From Acinetobacter baumannii (lineage in GTDB: Bacteria; Pseudomonadota; Gammaproteobacteria; Pseudomonadales; Moraxellaceae): a DNA stretch of 64,000 bases. Shown here one piece after another: positions 8,098 to 18,139 of the stretch. The number at the start of each line of letters is the position of its first letter. Position 1 is the stretch's first letter. Where the stretch lies: NCBI RefSeq assembly GCF_016508585.1, contig NZ_JADVOP010000019.1:17541-81540 (forward strand), read 5' to 3'. Both the position numbers and the translations under genes were made by a program. Below the pieces are notes generated by a model. That model saw only the letters and a program-made list of their open reading frames with translations, searched no databases and was not told the origin of the DNA.

Positions 8098-11000
8098 TGT
8101 TTTTATCCTCATTATGATCGTATGGATTAATATGATCTCCTAAATCAATCTCCTCAACCACCTCATCGATATCTTCTTCATCAAACCATGATACCCAATC
8201 ATCAAAACCAACAAGAGCTTTATATTCAAAATTCTCATCATACTCTTCTAGTTTAAATAATGAATCAGTAATCTTAGAATCTGCTTTTATAAAGTAATCA
8301 TCTTTTATTTTTTGGTATACTTGAATAATAGCATTTTCAAACTTTTCTCCTTCTAATGACACAAAATGAAATGCTTTTGTGAATGGTCCACTACTTGGCA
8401 ATTCAGGCACCTCATAAAACACCTTCGCTCCACTGGTAAACAAATGCTGTCCAGACTTCACCTCAAACTTCCCGCCTGTCTTGATAAAGACACCATTGCC
8501 ATTAACAACGAGCTGAGAACCACCCGCTTTTAGATCGATCTCTTTAGCGCTGGTTAACTCAATCTTGTCTTCAGTTGCAATCAGCTTAATGACTTTCTTT
8601 GCAATGATTTCAATCAAATCGTCCTGTGCCTGTACTTTTATCGGTCCTTTTGCAGCAAACGCACTTAACCCTTTCTGTGCGGCAAACAAACTAATTTTAT
8701 CCTGCGCATGACCCACAATATTCTTCTGAGCGCTCAGGTTAATCGAACCATGTGCACTTTCAGCAATATCTTGAGAAGCTTGAAGAATAATGTCTTCTGG
8801 AGTAGTTAATGCAATCCCATTTGGCGAAGCCAATAACATCAATGCTTGACGGAAAATCTTACCTTGTTCTTGTTTGGCGTTGTCGCTGCTATTTTCCAGA
8901 CCTTGTGTATAGCCCTCCATAAAGCCCTGCAAACTACTCAAAGCCTCCAGCGGCTTAATTTCAAGCTTATTACCCTTGTTAAATGTTCCACAGGTACTCA
9001 TGATGTCAAAATCTTTGATTTCGACATTGGACAAGACTTTACCCACATTACTGATGGATTCAAAAGGATTAGATTTAATATTATCCTTTAGGGTCGCAAG
9101 CTTGCCTTTAATGATATCTGTACCGTGTTCTTCCACATTTTCAATAAATGCTTTTAAGTTTTCAACGGCTTCTTTCGCATCAGAAAAATATTCATTAAAT
9201 TCATCCACAATACCTTTTGCATTGCCACCTAAGGCACCAATATCTTTAATGAATCCACCGCAATCTTTTAAAGCGTTCAAGGGGTCATTACTCACCCCTT
9301 CTTTAAATAGATTGAGAGTTGTATTTAATGCCTGTCCTGCACTTTTTAATTCTAGGGATTGAATGAATTTAGGCAATCGATTGATGACATTCAATGCATC
9401 GGTTTGTTGCTTAACAGCAATCTCACTTAGCACCTTCATGCTTTCAGCCCCTTGATTCAACAAAGACTGTGCTTGGGCTGCTTCTAAATGATCTGCAATC
9501 GCATTTTCTTGGGCATAGGTCGTGATAAGCATGCCTTTTCCTGCACGTACCGCACCATAAGCATCTGTTCTTAATTCAAAACCTTCGCCACGACCATTGC
9601 TGGTTTCTTTATCTTTGGGATGACTTAAATTTCCCAAGTTAAGTTGTGTGGCTGCGTGACTGCTTTGCAGTTGGGCACTGATTTGCCCAGTCGTATCATC
9701 AAATCGGAGTTGGTTAAAGCCTGAACCACCGACCTCAGATGAGCGTATACCACTGAGTTTCTTGGTATCTGGAAGCTGCCCCTTGACATCAAACATGGTT
9801 TGATGGCGTTCTGCTTCATGTAAACGTCCCATCACAAATGGACGATCTACATTGCCATCAAAGAAATCAATCACCACGATTTCACCAACCCGAGGATGAA
9901 ATCGTGTCCCGTAACCTTCTCCTGCCCATGAGGTTAATACATCCACCCATGCTGAATCGGTATCGTTATCATTGGAACCTGCACCACCGTCATGGCTATT
10001 ATCGTCACTACGGGTAAACAAGAAACGGACTTTAATGCGTCCCCATTGGTCCACATAAATTGTTTCACCTTGTGGACCCACCACTTTAGCGCGTTGCGGG
10101 AATGCAGAAGGTCTGTGTGTTAATGGATTGTATTCTGGAACGACAGGAATTCTGCGTCGTACCAATGACAGCTCATTGGCTTGACGCTGATCTTTAATCA
10201 AATGATTCCAATAGTTTAAATTAAGCAGTTTAGAAAGTTGATCTTGCAGTTCTTTCGGTAAATTATTCTGATTATAGAAGGTTTTACCGAGAATCAAGAA
10301 CTCGCGATCTGAACCTTCATGCTGATCAATTTCCGGATGCTCTCTCAACTCAAACCAATAACCAACTTGTGCATCACGTACTGAACTGATTGCGGTAAAA
10401 TATTTGGCTTGTAGTTCTTGGTATTGTGAAAGTTGAGTATTGAGTTTATCCACTTGAGCCGAACTTGAAGCAGTGGTCTGGTCTTCACCTTTGAGGTCAC
10501 TGGTCCACGCTGGGCTAATGGTCCACGCCTGCTCTAAACTCAACGTTTCATTGTCTTGTTGTTCACTATGCTGATGATTGCTGAGTTGACTATCGCCCTG
10601 ATCTTGTGCGAGATTGTCAGCTTGCCAGCGCTGCACTTGTACAGCTGTGGATTGGATTGATCGTTGTGCAATTAAGCTGGTAATGGTATCAAATCGTTCT
10701 GTTGCATGACTGCGATGGAAGCGTATACTGCGTCTAGGCATTGCTTCATATTGACTATTGTCATCAATCAATCTTAATTTCTGGGTTTGAATCTGTGCAG
10801 CGGAAACGGGAACTATACGTTCAGATTCATCAACCAACCAGTTAATGCCCTCACTGCGCCACAATCTTGTTAAAAATTCGTAATCTGTTTCGTTTGATTG
10901 CATCACAAAAGGACGCACATCATATTGTTTTTTTAAACCACGGCTATCCAAACTCAAACTAGATGCAAATAATGCACTTTTGGTTTGCCATTCCTTGAAT

Positions 11001-11410
11001 AAAACTTCAGATATTTCCAAAATACTTTTATTCATGAAAACGCGGCTATTGCGACGTTTATGCCAAAGGCTGGTCGCATCTTCAAGCGTGAGCTTGTAAA
11101 TACTTAATGCACCGTCACTTTGTCCTTGACTTGCGCCAGTAATGATTCCTGTGGTTCGATAGAGTTCCCCAAAGTCAGTGACTTGGTCAACAGAAACCTG
11201 ACAACCTATAAATTGTTTTAAAGCAATATGTGCATTGGTTGAAAGGCAAAGTAATTCTGCTTTCAATCCTTGATTAATATATTGTTGTCCCTGAATGCAC
11301 TGTAGAAATACACTGCCATTTAAGGCTTGATTTGAGAATTGGACATGGACAGCCCTAGTCTGCAATCCCAACCCAAAACTTTCAAGTAAAGTATTAATAT
11401 TTTTCAACAT
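8090..11410 (-). CDS. vgrG: T6SS spike protein VgrG (TssI)
   Basis: Trimeric spike of the type VI secretion needle that carries effectors into target cells. The 1106 residues include an N-terminal gp27-like region, the gp5/OB-fold core (RAKVVGPQGETIYVDQWGRI, then VDVLTSWAGEGYGTRFHPR near 490-520, then GEIVVIDFFDGNVDRP) and a DUF2345-type beta-helix near 800-1000 (ILQASQDIAESAHGSINLSA). A further 90 or so residues rich in Asp and Glu form an individual C-terminal tail that probably docks the downstream effector. It heads a three-gene unit with the effector and its probable immunity gene. No other T6SS structural gene is in the window, so this is an orphan vgrG island. Confidence 0.93.
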   Translation of the reverse strand: MLKNINTLLESFGLGLQTRAVHVQFSNQALNGSVFLQCIQGQQYINQGLKAELLCLSTNAHIALKQFIGCQVSVDQVTDFGELYRTTGIITGASQGQSDGALSIYKLTLEDATSLWHKRRNSRVFMNKSILEISEVLFKEWQTKSALFASSLSLDSRGLKKQYDVRPFVMQSNETDYEFLTRLWRSEGINWLVDESERIVPVSAAQIQTQKLRLIDDNSQYEAMPRRSIRFHRSHATERFDTITSLIAQRSIQSTAVQVQRWQADNLAQDQGDSQLSNHQHSEQQDNETLSLEQAWTISPAWTSDLKGEDQTTASSSAQVDKLNTQLSQYQELQAKYFTAISSVRDAQVGYWFELREHPEIDQHEGSDREFLILGKTFYNQNNLPKELQDQLSKLLNLNYWNHLIKDQRQANELSLVRRRIPVVPEYNPLTHRPSAFPQRAKVVGPQGETIYVDQWGRIKVRFLFTRSDDNSHDGGAGSNDNDTDSAWVDVLTSWAGEGYGTRFHPRVGEIVVIDFFDGNVDRPFVMGRLHEAERHQTMFDVKGQLPDTKKLSGIRSSEVGGSGFNQLRFDDTTGQISAQLQSSHAATQLNLGNLSHPKDKETSNGRGEGFELRTDAYGAVRAGKGMLITTYAQENAIADHLEAAQAQSLLNQGAESMKVLSEIAVKQQTDALNVINRLPKFIQSLELKSAGQALNTTLNLFKEGVSNDPLNALKDCGGFIKDIGALGGNAKGIVDEFNEYFSDAKEAVENLKAFIENVEEHGTDIIKGKLATLKDNIKSNPFESISNVGKVLSNVEIKDFDIMSTCGTFNKGNKLEIKPLEALSSLQGFMEGYTQGLENSSDNAKQEQGKIFRQALMLLASPNGIALTTPEDIILQASQDIAESAHGSINLSAQKNIVGHAQDKISLFAAQKGLSAFAAKGPIKVQAQDDLIEIIAKKVIKLIATEDKIELTSAKEIDLKAGGSQLVVNGNGVFIKTGGKFEVKSGQHLFTSGAKVFYEVPELPSSGPFTKAFHFVSLEGEKFENAIIQVYQKIKDDYFIKADSKITDSLFKLEEYDENFEYKALVGFDDWVSWFDEEDIDEVVEEIDLGDHINPYDHNEDKNNG

Positions 11411-11593
11411 TTTAGTTATTGATATTCAATGACATGTTGGCTTATTGTAAATAAAAACTCATAGAAAGACATACAGAAATTGTTAAATTTTTTATTTTTG
11501 TAACTGACAAACTCAAAATCCACCTCATTTTTATGAGAAAAATACAGATATTTAAATCAATAACAACCTCCAATTTTATCCGTTCATCCCATT

Positions 11594-11616
11594 ACAAAAG
11601 GGGCAATTTGCCCCTT
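11594..11616 (-). terminator. Terminator after malic enzyme gene
   Basis: Inverted repeat AAGGGGCAA/TTGCCCCTT with a tight loop, 21 bp past the malic enzyme stop. On the minus strand it is followed by TTTTG. Confidence 0.6.
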
Positions 11617-11636
11617 CTATAAAAAATTGGAAATGC

Positions 11637-13340
11637 TTAGAAAGGAACACGCTTATAATCACGATAAGCGGGTTTCCAAAAGTTTTGTTCAATGCTTTCA
11701 AGTAATTGTTCATCACTCATTACCGTCGCAACACCATCTTGCATTGCTGCTTGAGCAACTTTAAATGCAATAATTTTAGAAACTTTCTGCAACTCGTTTA
11801 AATCCGGTAGCAAGTCCGCATGAATATCTTGTAACTTTGGTGAACAATCTGCCAAAGCCGAACTTGATGCCATTAACATGTTATCTGTAACACGCGTAGC
11901 CTGAACCGCCACGACACCTAAACCGATACCCGGGAAAATATAAGAGTTATTACATTGGGAAATATTAAATGTTTCACCATGATAATTCACTGGTGCAAAA
12001 GGACTACCCGTTGCGATCAATGCCTTGCCTTCAGTCCATTGAATAATATCGGCAGGAACCGCTTCGACACGTGAAGTCGGATTGGATAGCGGCAATACAA
12101 TTGGGTATTCACAATTTTCCGCCATGGTTTTAATGATTTCTTCTGTAAATAAGCCCGGTTGACCCGATACACCGATCAATACCGTTGGTTTGGCATTTTT
12201 AACAACATCCAGTAGAGAAATAATTTCTTCTGCATTGCCCCAATGTGCAACATCATCAGGCTTCTGTGCAAGCTTACGCTGGAAATCAAGTAGGTTTGGC
12301 TGATTTTCAGTGATCAGCCCAAAACGATCGACCATAAAGACTTGCGCGCGTGCTTCAGCATCGGTTAAACCTTCAGCCACCATTTGCGCAATGATCTGTT
12401 CTGCGATACCACACCCCGCTGAACCTGCACCCAAGAAAGTTACTTTTTGATCTTTCAGCTGTTTGCCTGCCGCACGACTTGCCGCAATCAGTGTTCCTAC
12501 ACACACAGCTGCTGTACCTTGAATATCATCGTTAAAGCAGCAAATCTTATCACGATATTTTTCCAACAACGGCATCGCATTCTTTTGTGCAAAATCTTCA
12601 AATTGAATCAACGCTTTTGGCCAGCGACGTTTCACTGCGGCAATTACTTCGTCTACAAACTCATAGTATTCGTCACCACTGACACGTGGCTGTGACCATC
12701 CCATATAAATTGGATCATTGAGCAATTGTTGATTATTGGTTCCCACATCTATTGTAATTGGCAATGTATATGCAGGACTAATACCGCCACACGCGGTATA
12801 AAGTGATAATTTTCCGATTGGAATACCCATACCACCGATACCTTGGTCACCTAAACCAAGAATACGTTCACCATCTGTAATCACAATCACTTTAACGTTC
12901 TTACGATTGACGTTATGGATGATCTCATCAATATATTTACGATCAGGGTAAGAAATAAATACGCCACGATGACGTCGATAAATATCCGAAAAACGCTGAC
13001 ATGCCTCACCCACTGTTGGTGTATAAATAATCGGCATCATTTCACTTAAATGATTTTCAATCAGATGGTAAAAAAGTGTTTCGTTGGTGTCTTGAATATT
13101 TCGTAAATAAATATGCTTATTGATTGCTTCACTAAAAGAACAATACTGCTGATAAGAACGTTGACTCTGTTCCTCGATACTTTCAATCACATGAGGAATC
13201 AAACCGTGTAAGTTGAACTGAGTTCTTTCTTGCTCTGTGAAGGCAGAGCCTTTGTTGAGTAATGGCAGTTCTAGTAAGGCATTGCCTGCGTAATGAATAT
13301 ATAGAGGATATTTTTTCAAGGTTTCCGTTGGCATTTCCAT
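11637..13340 (-). CDS. maeA: NAD-dependent malic enzyme
   Basis: Oxidative decarboxylation of L-malate to pyruvate with NAD+ reduction, linking the TCA cycle to pyruvate during growth on organic acids. The sequence follows E. coli MaeA (ScfA) closely: [56 protein letters not shown] with the nucleotide-binding glycines, [32 protein letters not shown] and [18 protein letters not shown]. The open frame reaches 13457. The ATG at 13340 gives 567 residues and an N-terminus matching the family ([19 protein letters not shown]). Start choice among several close Met codons (13358, 13346, 13340, 13334) is uncertain. Confidence 0.92.
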   Translation of the reverse strand: MEMPTETLKKYPLYIHYAGNALLELPLLNKGSAFTEQERTQFNLHGLIPHVIESIEEQSQRSYQQYCSFSEAINKHIYLRNIQDTNETLFYHLIENHLSEMMPIIYTPTVGEACQRFSDIYRRHRGVFISYPDRKYIDEIIHNVNRKNVKVIVITDGERILGLGDQGIGGMGIPIGKLSLYTACGGISPAYTLPITIDVGTNNQQLLNDPIYMGWSQPRVSGDEYYEFVDEVIAAVKRRWPKALIQFEDFAQKNAMPLLEKYRDKICCFNDDIQGTAAVCVGTLIAASRAAGKQLKDQKVTFLGAGSAGCGIAEQIIAQMVAEGLTDAEARAQVFMVDRFGLITENQPNLLDFQRKLAQKPDDVAHWGNAEEIISLLDVVKNAKPTVLIGVSGQPGLFTEEIIKTMAENCEYPIVLPLSNPTSRVEAVPADIIQWTEGKALIATGSPFAPVNYHGETFNISQCNNSYIFPGIGLGVVAVQATRVTDNMLMASSSALADCSPKLQDIHADLLPDLNELQKVSKIIAFKVAQAAMQDGVATVMSDEQLLESIEQNFWKPAYRDYKRVPF

Positions 13341-13659
13341 TCTCATTGAAGCAGTCATTCTGCTTCTATCTTTTGCTAAGCTACGACTTTGGTCGCATAC
13401 AAGCTTAAGCCTATTTTCGACTAAATGGGTATTTAGATACGTGATAGTGATATTCAAAGTATTTTACAGAATGATAAATTATTCTCATTTTTGGAAAATC
13501 CGTTATACATTTGATACAAATTATAATTTTTTATATACATAACAAGGTATTAATTAAATTATTCAAGCTACTTGGTTTCTAATCCGCTTGCCTGATGATT
13601 GATTTTTTGCGTATTTCAATTTATTTTGTTCTCAATCAAATGAAGCACATCCAATAACA

Positions 13660-14253
13660 ATGAACACAAATATTTTTATACTTCTGATTAGCACTGTGGT
13701 GCTCTGTACAGGTTGTCAAACAGCAAAAAAAGTATCTTCTGGTGTTTCCAAAACCACTGAAAAGGTCAAAAGCCTGGTTGGTCTCGGTGAAGCAAAAGTC
13801 CCTGAAGTTGATAAACAAGGCGTAGTTGACGTCAGTAAAGCGACCTTGGAAAAGCTTGAACAAATGAAACTCAATATGCCCACTGGACAATGGGTCTATA
13901 TTGAAAATGATTTACAGGGAATTTATACCCTACAAAACAAAGCTGCTGACGGCAATATTTTATATTTACGTTTAAACTGTAAAATTCCTTCGCAAAAATC
14001 AGGTTTCAGTATCGAAGACAAAGACGGCAAAGAATTATTGAAAGCGCATGATCCACAGGCAGGTCAAGTACAGTTCCTGGTGGATAATAAGAACTATGGC
14101 AATCCTTTTGATTTGGTCAACGCAAAAAAAATGCCGACTTTCCAAGCCACTCTGAGTAAGGCAAAAGTCATTAAGATTTTTAATAATTCTAAGCTTTATA
14201 CTTTTAACAATGGACATGCTGAATTACTCAGCAAACCCGTCAGCTGTATGTAA
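13660..14253 (+). CDS. Putative lipoprotein
   Basis: A 197-residue protein with a lipoprotein signal: MNTNIFILLISTVVLCTGC, where the Cys at 19 would be lipidated. The mature part starts with a Ser/Thr/Lys-rich stretch and then a soluble domain of about 130 residues (PTGQWVYIENDLQGIYTLQ...). No family recognised. It stands alone, 200 bp downstream of the divergent malic enzyme gene, and its 3' end almost abuts a convergent DUF2798 gene. Confidence 0.7.
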   Translation: MNTNIFILLISTVVLCTGCQTAKKVSSGVSKTTEKVKSLVGLGEAKVPEVDKQGVVDVSKATLEKLEQMKLNMPTGQWVYIENDLQGIYTLQNKAADGNILYLRLNCKIPSQKSGFSIEDKDGKELLKAHDPQAGQVQFLVDNKNYGNPFDLVNAKKMPTFQATLSKAKVIKIFNNSKLYTFNNGHAELLSKPVSCM

Positions 14254-14265
14254 AATAACGCAACT

Positions 14266-14535
14266 TTATTTAGGCATATCTACAAACACAGCAGTCAGTC
14301 GACGAACGAGAGGTAAAACAACCAACACAACTGGATATGCCACTGCCCAAGAAACCATCCAAGCTGAAAGCCATTTCGTCCAAAAACCCTCAACTAAACC
14401 GACATTAATCAACATATTAATCAAGGACACCATGCCACTCATTAAACAGGATAAAAACAGAGGCATGATCCATGCCGCGAATTTTGCAGGGAGTTTCGGA
14501 ATATTTCCGATAATCGTGGGAGGCATATTTGACAT
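14266..14535 (-). CDS. DUF2798 family small membrane protein
   Basis: An 89-residue protein with two hydrophobic helices, IMPLFLSCLMSGMVSLINMLI and WMVSWAVAYPVVLVVLPLV. It ends in RRLTAVFVD, the arrangement of the DUF2798 family of uncharacterised inner-membrane proteins. Convergent with the lipoprotein gene, 12 bp away. Function unknown. Confidence 0.75.
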   Translation of the reverse strand: MSNMPPTIIGNIPKLPAKFAAWIMPLFLSCLMSGMVSLINMLINVGLVEGFWTKWLSAWMVSWAVAYPVVLVVLPLVRRLTAVFVDMPK

Positions 14536-14592
14536 GATGACTCAAAATTTAATAGGCAAGGCAATTTTATGCTTTTCAGGTGAGTGAAACAA

Positions 14593-15012
14593 TCAATCAT
14601 TCCACATCACATCCGACACATTTTGCCACTTTGTTTCAGTGGGTAAATTCATTGGTTCATCGTAGAACATTACTATGCTATTTAAAGCGTGCTCCAATGA
14701 AATGATTGAATTTAAAGGCAGCCAAGTATCGTCGCCAATATCAAAAAGTTTCGAATTCATTTGTTCATTGTAAGTTAACCAAGATTCGCCTTGTTGTGCA
14801 GTGGGGATATTTTTGTCATAGCGCAAGATCAAGTGGGTGTGATCCACAAACCAAAACAGAAGAATGATTTGTCCTTGATTTGCAAGATCCAGTGCAAAAT
14901 AGCCTGAGTTTGAAAATTCAAGATCTTTCACTTTAACTTGGCTAAACATTCGAATAATTTGTTCTTTTTTTATTTCCTGATCATCAAATTGATCCAAAAA
15001 ACTCACCAACAT
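14593..15012 (-). CDS. Hypothetical protein, Imm1-like
   Basis: A 139-residue soluble acidic protein. The ATG at 15012 has AGGA about 9 bp upstream; a TTG two codons earlier would add MV. The C-terminal pattern (SLEHALNSIVMFYDEPMNLP followed by TKW) resembles the end of Imm1-type immunity proteins, where a helix leads to a short loop and an LP..W motif. That match is by eye and weak. No toxin gene is adjacent, so it could be an orphan immunity gene or something else. Confidence 0.5.
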   Translation of the reverse strand: MLVSFLDQFDDQEIKKEQIIRMFSQVKVKDLEFSNSGYFALDLANQGQIILLFWFVDHTHLILRYDKNIPTAQQGESWLTYNEQMNSKLFDIGDDTWLPLNSIISLEHALNSIVMFYDEPMNLPTETKWQNVSDVMWND

Positions 15013-15209
15013 CACCAATTATCCTTTTTTTTGAAACAGGGTCAATCTAAACTGTCAGTTGACCTTTTCAATATCGAAAATAGATAAAAAATCCAAGACT
15101 GCGATTCTTCCCATTGAATAAGTTTTATTCTATACAAATGCATTCCCCTAAAAGGCTTAAAATTTGCTATATTTAGCGTTTTTCTGCGACATTTATTTCT
15201 CTATAGATT

Positions 15210-17000
15210 ATGAATACGGCCATACAAGCAGCTCTTGATCATGCAGTGCAATCCCTACAAGCTGAAGGGACTCTTCCATCTGACTGGAAAAACACAAGTG
15301 TTTTAACGCGAACCAAAGACCGAAGCCACGGTGATTTCGCATCAAACATTGCCATGATGGGTGCAAAAGTTGCAGGTATGAAACCACGTGATCTTGCTGA
15401 GAAAATTTTAGCAAATCTCCCAGAAGTGGTTGATATCGCAAAAGCTGAAATTGCCGGACCTGGTTTTATCAATTTCTTCCTCAATGCAGATCAACGCTTT
15501 GCTGTACTTGATCAAATTCAAGCACAAAAAGATTTGTTTGGTAAAACCCAAGCCAATGCAGCCAAAAAAATCCAAGTTGAATTCGTTTCTGCCAATCCAA
15601 CGTCCAGCCTACATGTAGGACATGGTCGTGGTGCGGCATATGGAATGACTGTTGCAACATTATTAGAAGCAACAGGTGCTAAAGTTGATCGTGAATATTA
15701 TGTGAATGATGCAGGACGTCAAATGGATATCCTTGCGACCTCCACCTATTTACGCTACTTAGAGTTGACAGGGCAAACTTTAGTTTTCCCCAAAAATGCC
15801 TACCAAGGTGACTACGTTAAAGAAATTGCTCAAAGCATTATCGATAAAGATGGTGATGCTTATGTACGTCCTGTCGATGAGATTTATAAAGATGTTCCTG
15901 AAGACGTTCAATATGCTGAAGAACTCGATACAGAAGGCAACAAAGTCGTGCTTTCAGGTGATAAAGAAAAGCATATTGATGGCTTGATTCATAACTCACA
16001 AAAACTGATTGGTGAAAGCTATCGTGTATTCCATCAAGCTGCATTACATGCCATTTTAGATGATATTAAAGATGACCTTGGGGAATTCGGTGTTACTTTT
16101 AATCAGTGGTTCAGTGAAGCTTCTTTGACTGATAAAATTGACGAAGCTCTACAAACCTTGGATCAACGTGGTTATCTTTATGAAAAAGATGGCAACATCT
16201 GGTTTAAATCGACTGAATTTGGCGATGAAAAAGACCGTGTTGTAAAACGTCGCAATGGACAAACCACATATTTTGCTTCAGATATTGCCTACCATTTGAA
16301 TAAACTACAGCGTGGCTATACCGACCTGATTGATATCTGGGGCTCAGACCACCACGGTTATATTTCACGCGTAAAGGCAGCCATTGATGCGATGGGCTAT
16401 GACTCATCTAAACTTACCGTGTTACTGGTGCAGTTTGTAAGCTTATGGCGTGGTGGAGAGATGGTACAAATGTCATCTCGCTCTGGTCAATTTGTGACTT
16501 TACGTGATCTTCGTAAAGAAGTTGGCAATGATGCGGCTCGTTTCTATTATGTCATGCGCAAATCTGAACAGCATATCGACTTTGACTTGGATTTAGCCGT
16601 ATCACAGAGCAAAGACAATGCGGTGTATTATATTCAATATGCCCATGCACGTATTTGCCGCATGTTAGAAAAAGCAGCGACAACAAATATTCAATTTGAT
16701 CCTGAAAATGCGCGTCAATTTGCTGCAAGATTAGAACTTGAAGCAGAGGCTGAGATTTTGGCGAAACTTGCTGCTTATCCTGAAGTGATTATTCGTGCGG
16801 CAAACAATTATGAACCGCATCAAGTGGGTAACTACTTGAAAGAACTCGCGGCTTTATTCCATGGTTGGTACAACGAGAATAAGGTTTTAGGCGAGGATGC
16901 TGAATTGACACAAGCACGTTTACTGCTGTCTGCCAATGTTCAGCAAGTTCTTCGTAATGGTTTAGAACTGCTTGGTGTTTCTGCGCCTGAAAGCATGTAA
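15210..17000 (+). CDS. argS: Arginyl-tRNA synthetase
   Basis: Class I synthetase charging tRNA-Arg. The 596 residues include the N-terminal Add1 domain (GDFASNIAMMGAKVAGMKPRD), the HIGH-type motif HVGHGRGAAYG at about 133-143, the WGSDHHGYISRVKAA active-site region, a KMSK region degenerate as usual in ArgRS (VQMSSRSGQFVTLRDL), and a C-terminal anticodon-binding DALR domain (HARICRMLEKA). Followed at 88 bp by a SPOR-domain gene in the same direction, probably from the same transcript. Confidence 0.97.
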   Translation: MNTAIQAALDHAVQSLQAEGTLPSDWKNTSVLTRTKDRSHGDFASNIAMMGAKVAGMKPRDLAEKILANLPEVVDIAKAEIAGPGFINFFLNADQRFAVLDQIQAQKDLFGKTQANAAKKIQVEFVSANPTSSLHVGHGRGAAYGMTVATLLEATGAKVDREYYVNDAGRQMDILATSTYLRYLELTGQTLVFPKNAYQGDYVKEIAQSIIDKDGDAYVRPVDEIYKDVPEDVQYAEELDTEGNKVVLSGDKEKHIDGLIHNSQKLIGESYRVFHQAALHAILDDIKDDLGEFGVTFNQWFSEASLTDKIDEALQTLDQRGYLYEKDGNIWFKSTEFGDEKDRVVKRRNGQTTYFASDIAYHLNKLQRGYTDLIDIWGSDHHGYISRVKAAIDAMGYDSSKLTVLLVQFVSLWRGGEMVQMSSRSGQFVTLRDLRKEVGNDAARFYYVMRKSEQHIDFDLDLAVSQSKDNAVYYIQYAHARICRMLEKAATTNIQFDPENARQFAARLELEAEAEILAKLAAYPEVIIRAANNYEPHQVGNYLKELAALFHGWYNENKVLGEDAELTQARLLLSANVQQVLRNGLELLGVSAPESM

Positions 17001-17088
17001 GTCAGCAATAAATCATTACTTTACATCGCGCTCAAGCGAAACTATGCTTGAACGCGATGTTAAACAATAAATAATAAGAGGATTTCTC

Positions 17089-17688
17089 GTGTTTGGAAAA
17101 ACGCAACGCGGTGTGTCTGAAAGACCAACCAAACCTAAACAACCATTGATTCCTAAATGGTTAGGGATGCTTGTGGTCATTTTAATCGTGTTAAGTTTTG
17201 GTGTCGCACTGATGCTATGGAAACCATGGGCGCCTGTTCAACCTCGAAATGAAATTACATCTGAACATTATCAAGAAGATACCAACAAAGACTACCGCTT
17301 TTATGATCTGTTGCCACAACAGCAAGTGACACCGATTCCTGAACAAGCGGTTCCAGAGAATAGAAATCAGCAGCAACCCGTGATTGTTGAAGCACCTTCT
17401 CAAACTCAAACAGACAACGTTGATGTCGGTGTAAACGCTGAGCGAACAGCACCAGCCCAACCTGAATACATCCTGCAAGTTCGTAGTTATGATGATCCCG
17501 ATGCCGCAGATGCTCGTCGTGCCGAAATTATTTTAAATGGTTTATCTGCTGATGTTGTACAAAGTACTGAAGGTGGCAAGACTTGGTATCGCGTGATTTC
17601 TGGTCCCTATGAGTCACAAAATGCTGCGGTGATCGCACAGCAAACCCTGCAACATAGTGGAATAGATTCGATTGTGGTTAAACGTTAA
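17089..17688 (+). CDS. SPOR-domain cell-division-type protein
   Basis: A 199-residue bitopic inner-membrane protein resembling FtsN-like proteins. It has a short cytoplasmic tail, one membrane helix near 25-45 (LGMLVVILIVLSFGVALML), a Pro/Gln-rich periplasmic linker, and a C-terminal SPOR domain (YILQVRSYDDPDAADARRAE, then GGKTWYRVISGPYES) that binds denuded glycan at the septum. GTG start at 17089, with AAGAGG about 8 bp upstream. The pairing of argS with a SPOR gene downstream is common in gamma-proteobacteria. Could be FtsN itself or a paralogue. Confidence 0.8.
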   Translation: MFGKTQRGVSERPTKPKQPLIPKWLGMLVVILIVLSFGVALMLWKPWAPVQPRNEITSEHYQEDTNKDYRFYDLLPQQQVTPIPEQAVPENRNQQQPVIVEAPSQTQTDNVDVGVNAERTAPAQPEYILQVRSYDDPDAADARRAEIILNGLSADVVQSTEGGKTWYRVISGPYESQNAAVIAQQTLQHSGIDSIVVKR

Positions 17689-17722
17689 TTGCTCTCTTTC
17701 CCATTGAATTAAGCTATTTATT

Positions 17723-17752
17723 AAAAACAGGATGTCTTAGCATCCTGTTTTT
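17723..17752 (+). terminator. Terminator after argS-SPOR unit
   Basis: Inverted repeat AAAACAGGATG / CATCCTGTTTT with loop TCTTAG and a T-run, 35 bp after the SPOR gene stop. Confidence 0.85.
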
Positions 17753-18054
17753 AATTTAAATTTTAACTGTTCTATCTGTTCAAATCATTCGCCTATTTTT
17801 TACTCAAAAAAATATAATTTGACTAAATATTTACCCAAGCCGATCAAAATTAGAGTAATCTATTTCCCGCAATACATTACCCATGTATCCGCAGAGAGAT
17901 CAAAAGTCACCAATACTCTTGATTTGCTGTCCTGTAGTTGGCGTGACGATCAAATCCGAACATTACAGGGCGCTCCGAGCTTGGCATGGGTAAATGCATA
18001 TTTGCATCATCCGCTACTCTTCCTAAAATAATCCTTTCCTTTTCCTAGAAAATC

Positions 18055-18081
18055 TTCATTTAAACTTCACTTAAAATTCAT
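18055..18081 (+). promoter_or_regulatory. Cre-tag-like triple direct repeat upstream of creB
   Basis: Three TTCAY units spaced exactly 11 bp apart: TTCAT at 18055, TTCAC at 18066 and TTCAT at 18077, each separated by 6 bp. The CreB binding site in enterobacteria is TTCACN6TTCAC, so this is a near match. Together with a perfect copy before creD it suggests autoregulation of creBC. Confidence 0.65.
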
Positions 18082-18139
18082 TCGCCTAAAGATTTCAATT
18101 TCAGTACACTCAACACAAGATGATCAATATTTAATTGCA

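Noticed and set aside
8976..9362. 128-residue antisense frame within vgrG
   Set aside because: Shadow of the vgrG coding sequence; no independent evidence.
13341..13457. N-terminal extension of malic enzyme
   Set aside because: The extra 39 residues have no counterpart in MaeA and the ATG at 13340 gives the family length.
17819..18031. 70-residue frame upstream of creB
   Set aside because: No ribosome binding site and no familiar pattern; the gap lies between a terminator and the cre repeats.
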